The notes under the pieces were generated by a model. That model saw only the letters and a list, made by a program, of their open reading frames with translations. It was not told the DNA's origin and ran no database searches. Below, piece by piece: positions 33,020 to 45,200 of a stretch of 64,000 nt of DNA (within the stretch, counting starts at the first letter, position 1; each line of letters starts with the position of its first letter). This DNA comes from Coix lacryma-jobi var. lacryma-jobi (Eukaryota; Streptophyta; Magnoliopsida; Poales; Poaceae): positions 8,092,127 to 8,156,126 of the forward strand of contig CM019822.1 in assembly GCA_009763385.1 (NCBI GenBank), in the 5' to 3' direction. The translations under genes were made by a program, and so were the position numbers.

Positions 33020-33360
33020 CAAACCAACGCGGCCCAGCGTGGCGCAAGCGCACGGCGGCAAGTGCGGTTGCGTTCGCTCGAGGCTCGGCGCGAGCGAGGC
33101 AACGCCCGAGGGTCCGCTCGAGGCCTGGCTCGACCGAGACGATAAACAAAACACTCGTCCGAGGCCTGACCCTCGGCTCGGGCGAGGCGGAAAAAGGCTC
33201 GTCCGTCCGAGGCCTAGCTCGGGCGGAATGGTGAACACGTTCGCCCGAGGCTCGGCTCGAGCGAAGCGGAGGAGGCGCCTGCTCGAGGCATAGCTCGAGA
33301 CGTGAGCACGTGTCCACATGTCCGCTCGAGACCTGGCTCGAGTGAGACGGAGCGCCCTGA
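33020..33360. repeat. GC-rich TCGAG-repeat block in LTR 1
   Basis: Irregular repeats of GCTCGAGGC(C)TGGCTCG-like words recur about ten times in an otherwise AT-rich LTR. Equivalent blocks lie at about 38720-39060 and 44360-44700. On the element strand they lie several hundred bp downstream of the TATA box. Confidence 0.75.
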
Positions 33361-34082
33361 CAGCTTTGCAGAAAAGCCCTTCGGCTTTCGCGAAACTAAC
33401 CCGCAGTCCAAGGCGCTATTCACCTGAGTCTTGGACTTTCAACCAACACCCTGGAAGATCTTATCTTTACAAACGCGAGGTCCCTGGCCATGGCCCGAGC
33501 GCACGACGGCGAACCGAGCGGCGACCGTCCTTACGCCGGCCAACTCCGGCCAGTAGAGGCTTAGACGACGCGCGCATCACCACCGGCGTGTCACCCGCGG
33601 CCGACAGAGCTTCTAACCCTAAACGCTACGCTCCGGTGAGGTGTGGCCACGCACGGCGGCGGACCGAGCCACGGTGTAGATGTTCCGGTGAACCTAGGTC
33701 GGTAGCAGTAGAACGGAAGGGCTAGGAGGCTTCAGTAGCTCACCCTGGTGCTGCCTGTGTAGGCGGTTCGAGCGGAGGATGAACGGAGGGAAGGTGTCCA
33801 CGGAGCAGTGGCTTCCGGCGGCAAGCTCTGGTGTAAAGGCGATGGTTCCGGCGAGACCTGGGCACCACACATGAAACCAGTGAGCCTAAGAGGTTTCTGG
33901 GATCAAGGTGAAGCATAAACGCGAGATAAAAAGAGTAAGGAAGTGCCCAGTGGATCGGACCACGGCGAGATCGAGCTCGGCGGAGCTTTCTTGCCCGGCG
34001 GGAAGAAGAAGAAGAACAGTAGACCGGCTCTCTGAGTGAGTAAAGGTTGCAAGAGTGAACTCTGGAGATGCGCAAGGATGCA

Positions 34083-34094
34083 GGGTTTTTATAC
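34083..34094 (-). promoter_or_regulatory. TATA box of insertion 1 LTR 1
   Basis: On the minus strand the site reads GGTATAAAAACCCTGC. Equivalent boxes lie at 39786-39797 in LTR 2 (GGGTATAAAACCC) and 45430-45441 in LTR 3. Confidence 0.65.
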
Positions 34095-35082
34095 CGCGGT
34101 TAAACTGGGATAAGAACGATCGGTGTGCGGTGAATCGGAGATTGAACCGAGAAGGTGCTCGTCGGGGCTTCGTGGCAAGAGGTCGACGGCGAGCACGAGA
34201 GAGGACGCCACGACGTGAGAGAAAAGGGTCAGCAGCTGAGTAACCGCGCCACGGAGACGGTCGCACGCTTAATCGAGAGGGAGCGATACCCAGAACGCTG
34301 GCGTCACCGATCAAGGCTTCGGCGGCCACCGCCATGAACAGCGCCAGAAGCTTATCTCCCCCTTTTCCCACTTCCTTTTCTACCCTTTCTGTAAATTAAA
34401 ATTACTTTGAAATTTTGAATATAAGTTGAAAGTATGCTAAAATATCAAATGTTCAGAATTTAATACTGAACATCTTTTATTTTTGCAACATTTTCAAAAT
34501 ATGCTCAAAATTTAAATTAGAGTTGGAAAAACAAAAGGGGATAAAAAGGGCAGAAAGTATTTTCCAAATTACTTTTGATTTCATATGAAAACTTGGAAAA
34601 CTTTATACATCAAAGTTGTTCCTTATCAAAAATAGAACATCTTTGCTTTTTAGAGCATACCCAAATTCTTTCAAAATTTTGATTTATAGAAAAGGGGATA
34701 AAATAGGGTTTTTGAATTATTTAAACTATTCATTTGAATTTCATTCCAAACTGGAATTATACCTCAAAAGGTAGCTTGAAACATGTTCTTACTACACCTT
34801 TGAGACATAATACCAGAGTTGGGTATAAAATTCGGCTACTATACATAAGATTACCATAATACCCTTATAAAGCCTAAAAGCATTATTCTTAACAAGAAAG
34901 CATAAACTAGGATTGCAAACTTAATCACTCCTTAACACTAAGCACAAGCATGAAAATTAAACTTGTTTTAAGTGAATGCATAATCAGGTTATTAACTCAG
35001 ATAAAATGCCAGTGCATATGATGACATGTCAAGTTTTAGTCTTGCTTAACACCAGAGTGTTACAACTCTTTCCCCCTTAAAG

Positions 35083-35101
35083 AAATCTCGTCCCGAGATT
35101 T
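35083..35101. other. Perfect stem-loop beside the polypurine tract
   Basis: AAATCTCG-TCC-CGAGATTT is an 8-bp perfect inverted repeat with a 3-base loop, immediately before the polypurine tract on the element strand. It recurs at 40783-40801, and as AATCTCG-GGG-CGAGATT at 56369-56385 in insertion 2. Confidence 0.75.
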
Positions 35102-35224
35102 AACCTGAAGGCTAACTAATGGAAAAGGAAATGTGTCAGGCACTTCCATTACTAACCTTTACATAAAGCAGGGGATAGGTCATCATATGACTGATTATAA
35201 GGACTATACAGAAGAAAGAAGAAA

Positions 35225-35595
35225 CTCAGGAAAACTTTCTGAGAGAAAATCTTCTGACTCCCAAGTGGCTTCATCTTCCGTATGTTGATTCCATTGAACC
35301 TTGTAGAACTTGACAGTTCTTTCCGAGTGACTCGATCTTTCTGGTCAAGAATCTTGATAGGATACTCCGAGTATGAGATCAGGTTCTAACTCAATCTCTT
35401 CTACATGAATAACCTGATCAGGCACTTGAAGACATTTCTTCAACTGAGAGACATGGAACACATTATGGACTGATGATAACTGTGGTGGTAAATCAAGTTG
35501 ATATGCTACCTTTCCACATCTTTTAAGGATCTGATAAGGACCTATATATCGTGGTGCCAACTTTCCTTTGATTCCAAATCGAGTAACTCCTCATC
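35225..35595 (-). pseudogene. Integrase C-terminus and partial chromodomain, insertion 1 copy 1
   Basis: The ORF at 35345-35560 reads MAPRYIGPYQILKRCGKV at its start and HNVFHVSQLKKCL in the middle, the typical C-terminal integrase region that precedes a chromodomain in plant chromoviruses. The chromodomain portion is shifted out of frame after the SYQDS end. The catalytic integrase core is missing because of the internal deletion. Confidence 0.75.
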
Positions 35596-36090
35596 TCCTT
35601 CTTCTTCTTCTTCTTCTTCTTCAGAAGTATTCTCAGGATGCGGTGGTGTGGCAGGTTCTGGCTGCAACTGTGCGGTCGGTCAGCTCCTATATGCCTATGT
35701 AGATCGGCATGATGATTTGCCATGAGGTTCTGATTATCCCTCATTACATCTACCCGGGTTCGTGCCCGGTTCCTTTGCTCAACGGCCTGCCTCCACTCTG
35801 CACTCAACTCTTGGTGCTCTCGTTGTTGGTATTTTAACTTGCTCACGCAACTCTTCCCTATCTCTGTTGCCCTCATCCTTTCTCCATTTGCCCTTGCCAA
35901 TTCCTATACAAAGGCGTCTACTTCCGCCTGCAACTGTGAAGTGCAGTGTTACTACCTTCTCTTCTTCGTAAGTAACCAGGGGCTGGTTACTTCCCCTCAC
36001 TTCAGTAGGTCATCATTTCTTGGGGCAAGACGTGTCGAGGAACACCTCGTGGTCCAGTACACTTGCGGCAGTCTGCTTGGTACGTACCAT
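35596..36090 (-). pseudogene. H3-tail-like ORF (ORF0), insertion 1 copy 1, frameshifted
   Basis: Starts at ATG 36090 (minus) with MVRTKQTA, identical to histone H3 residues 2-7 after the first position. A base lost relative to copy 2 then shifts the frame. Downstream, pieces in other frames match copy 2 (EEEK..., EQRNRARTRVDVMRDNQNL) and end in an acidic run encoded by GAAGAAGAAG repeats near 35600-35625. Function unknown; see the intact start in copy 2. Confidence 0.6.
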
Positions 36091-36542
36091 CCATCTAAAA
36101 TATATACATTTGAACATTAGAACTTATATGTTCCAAGATTAAAGATAGAGTTTTATAATTAGATAGATATATAACTCTATTCAGATACACTTCTAAGAGG
36201 GAAAGTTAATTAAGGTTATCAATCATGATGCATGAATCGTACTTACGAACAAGCAGATATCAAACAAATAATAACTTAAGGTACATTACCAAAGAAGTGA
36301 ATAAACTTTCTTTTCGTAAAAGGGAATATTATTTTGTTTAAGTATTGTTCTTAGATATAAATATCACCATAACTATACTAAAAACATACTTGATAGAAAG
36401 TAAGTCTAAAGAATGAATTAAGGCAACAGAGCTAGATAAGTCTAGAAAACATTTGAACTCAACCTAATTTGAACTTTATGGTGACTCAACTTTTTGAAAG
36501 TTTTCAGAAATAAATACTGTTATACTTCTAAGGAATTCTCCT

Positions 36543-36554
36543 GCTCTGATACCA
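36543..36554 (-). other. Primer-binding site, insertion 1 internal 1
   Basis: The complement reads TGGTATCAGAGC, which pairs with the 3' end of plant initiator tRNA-Met. It lies one base inside LTR 2. The second copy is at 42265-42276. Confidence 0.85.
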
Positions 36555-36555
36555 C

Positions 36556-39500
36556 TGTGGCAGAACCTCCAATTAAGTGGCCCACATGCACCCATCATTG
36601 TCCTAAAGACCTTTGATCGGCGTACACGCGTTCCAAATGACTCAAGAGGTCTGTCGGTGTCCTCGGGAAACCCGAATCATCCACGTTACCTTACTTCCAG
36701 GAAAATTCCTCATCAAGCATCACAGTATTACAACAGTTTTATAGATAACATAAATCAGAGTAAAGCGGAAAGATTATAATACATAAGTTAAAAACTTAGA
36801 GTTTTACAAACCATAAGTACTTATTACATAATCGGTTCGGAACTTTATAATACATATATCATCCAAATTCTTATTACTTGCCCAAGGTCACACATCAAAA
36901 TCGTTATCACTCTCCTAACAAGAGTGAAAAGCACTGTCCATCAAAGGTGGATCATGTACTCTCCTGCATAAGGGTAACAAACCCTGAGTACAAAAGTACT
37001 CAACAAGACTTGCCCGTCAACAGAAAAGACTCATGTCATGCTAGCTTTAAGGGATGTAGTAGGATAGCAATAGAGAAGGAATTTGCAAAAAAAACATTTT
37101 TAATAAAACATTCTTCTTTTCCTTCCAATCATACCATCAAATTACTCTTTTAGGAAAACATCTTTTCCTAAAAGCTTTGGTTTTGAAAACTCTACGTTGA
37201 GAGTCAGAGATCGAGTCTCTTTATCGTAGAGGCAACGACGATTCGAACCGCTTTATCTACCCAGTGGGGGTTCCCAATCACACAATATGGCAGGACTCTA
37301 ACCTGCAACATATTGCACAACCATAAGTGATTTGTATGGCAGGACCTAACCTGCAACATACCAAAGCACCACGGCGTTGTATGGCAGGACTCTAACCTGC
37401 AACATACTAACCCGTATCCCGTGATTGGTACTATCATGCTCTCGATCAAGGACCAACAACGGACGGTTCTAATTGACACAGACGGGATTAGCACGACTAG
37501 GGTGACCCTGCCTGCCATCTTTCCATGAACGGTTTCCCGTCTGGTCTGAAATTCATTTTTCATCCATTTACAGTTTGTACCTGAGAGAGGTATCCTAACA
37601 ATGATGACTCATCATCCCTTAGTTTGCTCAAGGCCTAAGCGGAGGATAATCTCATCACCCGTGCATCTTGGCTAAGCATTTATAAACAAATAGGTACAAG
37701 GATAGGGTAAAGGTAACCAACTGGTAATGCAACTACTACTGGTGTCATCCAACTCCTATTACTTAAATGCAGTTGATAAATCATTGTATAAACTTTGCAA
37801 TAGAAACAGAAAGGTTAAATGCACCGGGGCTTGCCTTGAGGATCAGTGGAGTGCGAAGATTCTGAAAATCGAGAAGGGTCTACACCCTCAGGAGGAATCA
37901 CTGAGAGTTAGGGCCTTCCGAAGCGAAATCTACACGTAGAGTGCATATGCATGAATAATGAGATGCTTATGATATGATTATGGTAAAGATAGAAATTTCT
38001 AAATTATAATTCTGCTTTACGTTGCATAACTACTATTAAAGAAAATAACAAGACTTGCTTATGATTTTAATAGGTAAAGATAGTTTCTTAAATTAACTTT
38101 TATGGAGTACAACTTCCTTTCACGGTAAAGTTGCAAACCAACAAACTAACTTTAGCTATTAAAATTACTAAACAAGTTTTGTATTTTCTTTAAATATAGT
38201 TATGCAACTTAACAAGCAACAAAAGATTATTTATATAAAGGAATCCATAACCAGGGAGCAAAGCTTGCTAGTTTTCCACTGGTTGTCAAACAATTCAAAA
38301 AGTCACACATAAATCTCTAAAGTGATTAACTACTTTTATTTATTTCATAAGCCATTTAAAATAGCTTTCTACACAAACATAAATTATACTTATTCCAACA
38401 GAGCTGAAATTAATCATGAAGATTAATATTAATGATACAAAACTCACATGTCAAAATTCAGGATTTTTGGAGAAACACAGAAATATACATAAATCCTCAA
38501 AGTTGCATTATTAATTAAAGTATAGATTTTATTGACATAAAGAAGTACTCAAAACTCAAGTTTTATAATTTTTATATTAGCACAGACATGTTATCAACTT
38601 TCATGTCAAATTTCATAATAACAGAGCTATAGATTAATTATAGCAAAAACAACAAAACTGATTACTGTACATAAAGCCAGAAAAAGAAAAACTTGAACGA
38701 ACCCAAACTAGGCTTTCGGCCCAAACCAACGCGGCCCAGCGTGGCGCAAGCGCACGGCGGCAGTGCGGTGGTTGCGTTCGCTCGAGGCTCGGCGCGAGCG
38801 AGGCGGCAACGCCCGAGGGTCCGCTCGAGGCCTGGCTCGACCGAGACGAAAAACACTAAACACTCGTCCGAGGCCTGACCCTCGGCTCGGGCGAGGCGGA
38901 AAAAGGCTCGTCCGTCCGAGGCCTAGCTCGGGCGGAATGGTGAACACGTTCGCCGAGGCTCGGCTCGAGCGAAGCGGAGGAGGCGCCTGCTCGAGGCATA
39001 GCTCGAGACGTGAGCACGTGTCCACATGTCCGCTCGAGACCTGGCTCGAGTGAGACGGAGCGCCCTGACCAGCTTTGCAGAAAAGCCCTTCGGCTTTCGC
39101 GAAACTAACCCGCAGTCCAAGGCGCTATTCACCTGAGTCTTGGACTTTTCAACCAACACCCTGGAAGATCTTATCTTTACAAACGCGAGGTCCCTGGCCA
39201 TGGCCCGAGCGCACGACGGCGAACGAGCGGCGACCGTCCTTACGCCGGCCAACTCCGGCCAGTAGAGGCTTAGACGACGCGCGCATCACCACCGGCGTGT
39301 CACCCGCGGCCGACAGAGCTTCTAACCCTAAACGCTACCGCTCCGGTGAGGTGTGGCCACGCACGGCGGCGGACCGAGCCACGGTGTAGATGTTCCGGCG
39401 AACCTAGGTCGGTAGCAGTAGAACGGAAGGGCTAGGAGGCTTCAGTAGCTCACCCTGGTGCTGCCTGTGTAGGCGGTTCGAGCGGAGGATGAACGGAGGG

Positions 39501-40764
39501 AAGGTGTCCACGGAGCAGTGGCTTCCGGCGGCAAGCTCTGGTGTAAAGGCGATGGTTCCGGCGAGACCTGGCACCACACATGAAACCAGTGAGCCTAAGA
39601 GGTTTCTGGGATCAAGGTGAAGCATAAACGCGAGATAAAAAGAGTAAGGAAGTGCCCAGTGGATCGGACCACGGCGAGATCGAGCTCGGCGGAGCTTTCT
39701 TGCCCGGCGGGAAGAAGAACAGTAGATACCGGCTCTCTGAGTGAGTAAAGGTTGCAAGAGTGAACTCTGGGATGCGCAAGGATGCAGGGTTTTATACCCG
39801 CGGTTAAACTGGGATAAGAACGATCGGTGTGCGGTGAATCGGAGATTGAACCGAGAAGGTGCTCGTCGGGGCTTCGTGGCAAGAGGTCGACGGCGAGCAC
39901 GAGAGAGGACGCCACGACGTGAGAGAAAAGGGTCAGCAGCTGAGTAACGCGCCACGGAGACGGTCGCACGCTTAATCGAGAGGGAGCGATACCCAGAACG
40001 CTGGCGTCACCGATCAAGGCTTCGGCGGCCACCGCCATGAACAGCGCCAGAAGCTTATCTCCCCCTTTTCCCACTTCCTTTTCTACCCTTTCTGTAAAAT
40101 TAAAATTACTTTGAAATTTTGAATATAAGTTGAAAGTATGCTAAAATATCAAATGTTCAGAATTAATACTGAACATCTTTATTTTTGCAACATTTTCAAA
40201 ATATGCTCAAAATTTAAATTAGAGTTGGAAAAACAAAAGGGATAAAAAGGGCAGAAAAGTATTTTCCAAATTACTTTTGATTTCATATGAAAACTTGGAA
40301 AACTTTATACATCAAGTTGTTTCCTTATCAAAAATAGAACATCTTTGCTTTTTAGAGCATACCCAAATTCTTTCAAATTTTGATTTATAGAAAAAGGGAT
40401 AAAATAGGGTTTTTGAATTATTTAAACTATTCATTTGAATTTCATTCCAAACTGGAATTATACCTCAAAAGGTAGCTTGAAACATGTTCTTACTACACCT
40501 TTGAGACATAATACCAGAGTTGGGTATAAAATTCGGCTACTATACATAAGATTACCATAATACCCTTATAAAGCCTAAAAGCATTATTCTTAACAAGAAA
40601 GCATAAACTAGGATTGCAAACTTAATCACTCCTTAACACTAAGCACAAGCATGAAAATTAAACTTGTTTTAAGTGAATGCATAATCAGGTTATTAACTCA
40701 GATAAAATGCCAGTGCATATGATGACATGTCAAGTTTTAGTCTTGCTTACACCAGAGTGTTACA
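36556..40764 (-). repeat. Insertion 1, LTR 2 (middle, 4209 bp)
   Basis: Same boundaries as LTR 1. It is about 70 bp longer because of an extra segment at about 38009-38085 that is absent from LTR 1 and LTR 3. That segment is a diverged inverted copy of sequence just downstream (about 38150-38215). Confidence 0.92.
38009..38085. repeat. Inverted templated insert unique to the middle LTR
   Basis: The complement of GTTGCATAACTACTATTAAA and following bases matches TTTAAATATAGTTATGCAAC about 170 bp downstream. The word GGTAAAGATAG occurs on both sides of the insert. LTR 1 (near 32380) and LTR 3 (near 43725) lack it. Confidence 0.8.
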
Positions 40765-40922
40765 ACTCTTTCCCCCTTAAAGAAATCTCGTCCCGAGATT
40801 TAACCTGAAGGCTAACTAATGGAAAAGGAAATGTGTCAGGCACTTCCATTACTAACCTTTACATAAAGCAGGGGATAGGTCATCATATGACTGATTATAA
40901 GGACTATACAGAAGAAAGAAAC

Positions 40923-41285
40923 TCAGGAAAACTTTCTGAGAAAAATCTTCTGACTCCCAAGTGGCTTCATCTTCCGTATGTTGATTCCATTGAACCTTGT
41001 AGAACTTGACAGTTCTTTTCGAGTGACTCGATCTTTCTGGTCAAGAATCTTGATAGGATACTCCGAGTATGTCAGATCAGGTTCTAACTCAATCTCTTCT
41101 ACATGAATAACCTGATCAGGCACTTGAAGACATTTCTTCAACTGAGAGACATGGAACACATTATGGACTGATGATAACTGTGGTGGTAAATCAAGTTGAT
41201 ATGCTACCTTTCCACATCTTTTAAGGATCTGATAAGGACCTATATATCGTGGTGCCAACTTTCCTTTGATTCCAAATCGAGTAAC
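40923..41285 (-). pseudogene. Integrase C-terminus and partial chromodomain, insertion 1 copy 2
   Basis: The ORF 40923-41258 reads MAPRYIGPYQILKRCGKV, then HNVFHVSQLKKCLQVPDQV, then YSEYPIKILDQKDRVTRK. After that the frame is shifted relative to a chromodomain, although WNQH and ATWESEDF-like codons are visible in another frame. The catalytic core is absent. Confidence 0.78.
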
Positions 41286-41792
41286 TCCTCATCTCCTTCT
41301 TCTTCTTCTTCTTCTTCTTCAGAAGTATTCTCAGGATGCGGTGGTGTGGCAGGTATCTGGCTGCAACTGTGCGGTCAGCTCTCTATATGCCTATGTAGAT
41401 CGGCATGATGATTTGCCATGAGGTTCTGATTATCCCTCATTACATCTACCCGGGTTCGTGCCCGTTTCCTTTGCTCAACGGCCTGCCTCCACTTGCACTC
41501 ATACTCTTGGTGCTGCTCTGTGGTGGTATTGTAACTGCTCACGCACTCTTCCCTATCTCTGTTGCCCCTCATCCTTTCTCCATTTTGCCCTTGCCAATTC
41601 CATATACAGGCGGTCTACTTCCGCCTGCAACTGTGAAGTGGCAGTGTTACTACCTTCTCCTTCTTCGTAAGTAACCAGGGGCTGGTTACTTCCCTCACTC
41701 TCAGTAAGGTCATCATTTCTTGGGGCAAGGACGTGTCGAGGAACACCTCGTGGTCCAGTACACTTGCGTGCAGTCTGCTTGGTACGTACCAT
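41286..41792 (-). CDS. H3-tail-like ORF (ORF0), insertion 1 copy 2
   Basis: The 79-aa ORF 41553-41792 begins MVRTKQTARKCTGPRGVPRH. Histone H3 begins ARTKQTARKSTGGKAPRKQ, so residues at H3 positions 2-9, 11 and 12 are identical, including K4 and K9; position 10 is Cys instead of Ser. A further PR..LA match follows with one residue of offset. Next come an acidic patch and a heptad-like helix (LQAEVDRLYMELARAKWRK). A frameshift leads to 41375-41572 (EQRKRARTRVDVMRDNQNL), whose pattern matches ORF0 of insertion 2, then an acidic EEEEEEEE run encoded near 41298-41321. The ATG directly follows a splice-acceptor-like TATTTTAGCAG. I know of no characterised function. Confidence 0.6.
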
Positions 41793-42278
41793 CTGCTAAA
41801 ATATATACATTTTGAACATTAGAACTATATATGTTCCAAGATTAAGAGATAGAGTTTTATAATTAGATAGATATATTAATCTATTCAGATACCACTTCTA
41901 AGAGGGAAAGTTAATTATAGGTTATCAATCATGATGCATGAATCGTACTTACGAACAAAGCATATATCAAACAAATAATTAACTTTAAGGTAATCACTTA
42001 CCAAAGAAGTGAATAAACTTTCTTTTCGTAAATAGGGCAATATTATTTTGTTATAAGTATTGTTCCTTAGATATAAATATCACCATAACTATACTAAAAA
42101 CATACTTAGATAGAAAGATAAGTCTAAAGAATGAATTAAGGCAAGTCAGAAGCATAGATAAGTCTAGAAACAATTTGGACTCAAACTAATTTGAACTTTA
42201 ATGTGACTCAACTTTTGAAGTTTTTCAGAAATAAATACTGTTATAACTTTTCTAAGGAATTCCTGCTCTGATACCAGC

Positions 42279-45200
42279 TGTGGCAGAACCTCCTGAATTA
42301 AGTGGCCCACATGCACCCATCATTGTCCTAAAGACCTTTGATCGGCGTACACGCGTTCCAAATGACTCAAGAGGTCTGTCGGGTGTCCTCGGGAAACCCG
42401 AATCATCCACGTTACCTTACTTCCAGGAAAATTCCTCATCAAGCATCACAGTATTACAACAGTTTTATAGATAAAATAAATCAGAGTAAAGCGGAAAGAT
42501 TATAATACATAAGTTAAAAACTTAGAGTTTTACAAACCATAAGTACTTATTACATAATCGGTTCGGAACTTTATAATACATATATCATCCAAATTCTTAT
42601 TACTTGCCCAAGGTCACACATCAAATCGTTATCACTCTCCTCAACAAGAGTGAAAAAGCACTGTCCATCAAAGGTGGATTCATGTACTCTCCTGCAATAA
42701 GGGTAACAAACCCTGAGTACAAAGTACTCAACAAGACTTGCCCGTCAACAGAAAAGACTTCATGTCATGCTAGCTTTAAGGGATGTAGTAGGGATAGCAA
42801 TAGAGAAGGAATTTGCAGAAAAAAAAAACATTTTTAATAAAAACATTCTTCTTTTCCTTCCAATCATACCATAAAATTACTCTTTAGGATAAACATCTTT
42901 TCCTAAAAGCTTTGGTTTTGAAAACTCTACGTTGAGAGTCAGAGATCGAGTCTCTTTTTATCGTAGAGCAACGACGATTCGAACCGCTTTATCTACCCAG
43001 CTGGGGGTTCCCAATCACACAATATGGCAGGACTCTAACCTGCAACATATTGCACAACCATAAGTGATTTGTATGGCAGGACTCTAACCTGCAACATACC
43101 AAAGCACCACGGCGTTGTATGGCAGGACTCTAACCTGCAACATACTAACCCGTATCCCGTGATTGGTACTATCATGCTCTCGATCAAGGACCAACAACGG
43201 ACGGTTCCTAATTGACACAGACGGGATTAGCACGACTAGGGTGACCCTGCCTGCCATCTTTCCATGAACGGTTTCCCGTCTGGTCTGAAATTCATTTTTC
43301 ATCCATTTATCAGTTTGTACCTGAGAGAGGTATCCTAACAATGATGACTCATCATCCCTTAGTTTGCTCAAGGCCTAAGCGGAGGATAATCTCATCACCG
43401 TGCATCTTGGCTAAGCATTTATAAACAAATAGGTAACAAGGATAGGGTAAAGGTAACCAACTGGTAATGCAACTACTGGTGTCATCCAACTCCTATTACT
43501 TAAATGCAATTGATAAATCATTGTATAAACTTTGCAATAGAAACAGAAAGGTTAAATGCACCGGGGCTTGCCTTGAGGATCAGTGGAGTGCGAAGATTCT
43601 GAAAATCGAGAAGGGTCTACACCCTCAGGAGGAATCCACTGAGAGTTAGGGCCTTCCGAAGCGAAATCTACACGTAGAAGTGCATATGCATGAATAATGA
43701 GATGCTTATGATATGATTATGGTAAAGATAGAAATTTTTAAATTATAACTTTTATGGAGTACAACTTTCCTCACGGTAAAGTTGCAAACCAACAACTAAC
43801 TTTAGCTATTAAAATTACTAAACAAGTTTTGTTATTTTCTTAAATATAGTTATGCAACTTAACAAGCAACAAAAGATTATTTATATAAAGGAATCCATAA
43901 CCAGGGAGCAAAGCTTGCTAGTTTTCCACTGGTTGTCAAACAATTCCAAAAGTCACATAAATCCTAAAGTGATTAACTACTTTTATTTATTTCATAAGCC
44001 ATTTAAAATAGCTTTCTACACAAACATAAATTATACTTATTCCAACAGAGCTGAAATTAATCATGAAGATTAATATTAATGATACAAACTCACATGTCAA
44101 AATTCAGGATTTTTGGAGAAACACAGAAATATACATAAATCCTCAAAGTTGCATTTATTAATTAAAGTATAGATTTTATTGACATAAAAGAAGTACTCAA
44201 AACTCAAGTTTTATAATTTTTATATTAGCACAGACATGTTATCAACTTTCATGTCAAATTTCATAATTAACAGAGCTATAGATTAATTATAGCAAAACAA
44301 CAAAACTGATTACTGTACATAAAGCCAGAAAAAGAAAAACTTGAACGAACCCAAACTAGGCTTTCGGCCCAAACCAACGCGGCCCAGCGTGGCGCAAGCG
44401 CACGGCGGCAAGTGCGGTTGCGTTCGCTCGAGGCTCGGCGCGAGCGAGGCAACGCCCGAGGTCCGCTCGAGGCCTGGCTCGACCGAGACGATAAACACTA
44501 AACACTCGTCCGAGGCCTGACCCTCGGCTCGGGCGAGGCGGAAAAAGGCTCGTCCGTCCGAGGCCTAGCTCGGGCGGAATGGTGAACACGTTCGCCCGAG
44601 GCTCGGCTCGAGCGAAGCGGAGGAGGCGCCTGCTCGAGGCATAGCTCGAGACGTGAGCACGTGTCCACATGTCCGCTCGAGACCTGGCTCGAGTGAGACG
44701 GAGCGCCCTGACAGCTTTGCAGAAAAGCCCTTCGGCTTTCGCGAAACTAACCCGCAGTCCAAGGCGCTATTCACCTGAGTCTTGGACTTTTCAACCAACA
44801 CCCTGGAAGATCTTATCTTTACAAACGCGAGGTCCCTGGCCATGGCCCGAGCGCACGACGGCGAACCGAGCGGCGACCGTCCTTACGCCGGCCAACTCCG
44901 CCAGTAGAGGCTTAGACGACGCGCGCATCACCACCGGCGTGTCACCCGCGGCCGACAGAGCTTCTAACCCTAAACGCTACCGCTCCGGTGAGGTGTGGCC
45001 ACGCACGGCGGCGGACCGAGCCACGGTGTAGATGTTCCGGCGAACCTAGGTCGGTAGCAGTAGAACGGAAGGGCTAGGAGGCTTCAGTAGCTCACCCTGG
45101 TGCTGCCTGTGTAGGCGGTTCGAGCGGAGGATGAACGGAGGGAAGGTGTCCACGGAGCAGTGGCTTCCGGCGGCAAGCTCTGGTGTAAGGCGATGGTTCC

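Larger units (their letters stand above)
30927..35064 (-). repeat. Insertion 1, LTR 1 (4138 bp)
   Basis: Bounded by TG (TGTGGCAGAACCTC) and CA (CAGAGTGTTACA) on the plus strand. On the element's strand it begins TGTAACACTCTGG, like the LTR of insertion 2. It contains three hairpin-forming direct repeats (31673-31795), a GC-rich TCGAG-repeat block (33020-33360) and a minus-strand TATA box (34083-34094). Confidence 0.93.
35065..36555 (-). mobile_element. Insertion 1, internal domain 1 (1491 bp, deleted gag-pol)
   Basis: On the minus strand: primer-binding site (36543-36554, complement TGGTATCAGAGC, initiator tRNA-Met type), a broken H3-tail-like ORF, an acidic stretch, then the integrase C-terminus with the start of a chromodomain. 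A polypurine tract (35066-35081) follows next to the LTR. All other coding is absent. Confidence 0.88.
40765..42278 (-). mobile_element. Insertion 1, internal domain 2 (1514 bp, deleted gag-pol)
   Basis: Same structure as internal domain 1: primer-binding site at 42265-42276, ORF0, acidic stretch, integrase C-terminus, stem-loop (40783-40801) and polypurine tract. It shares the deletion junction with internal domain 1, so the deletion predates the three-LTR arrangement or was copied into both. Confidence 0.88.

Noticed and set aside
41286..41792. H3-like start as a fragment of a host histone H3 gene
   Set aside because: Similarity covers only the tail (about 12 residues plus a weak extension), there is no histone fold, and the ORF recurs in two element families at the same position with a shared downstream region.
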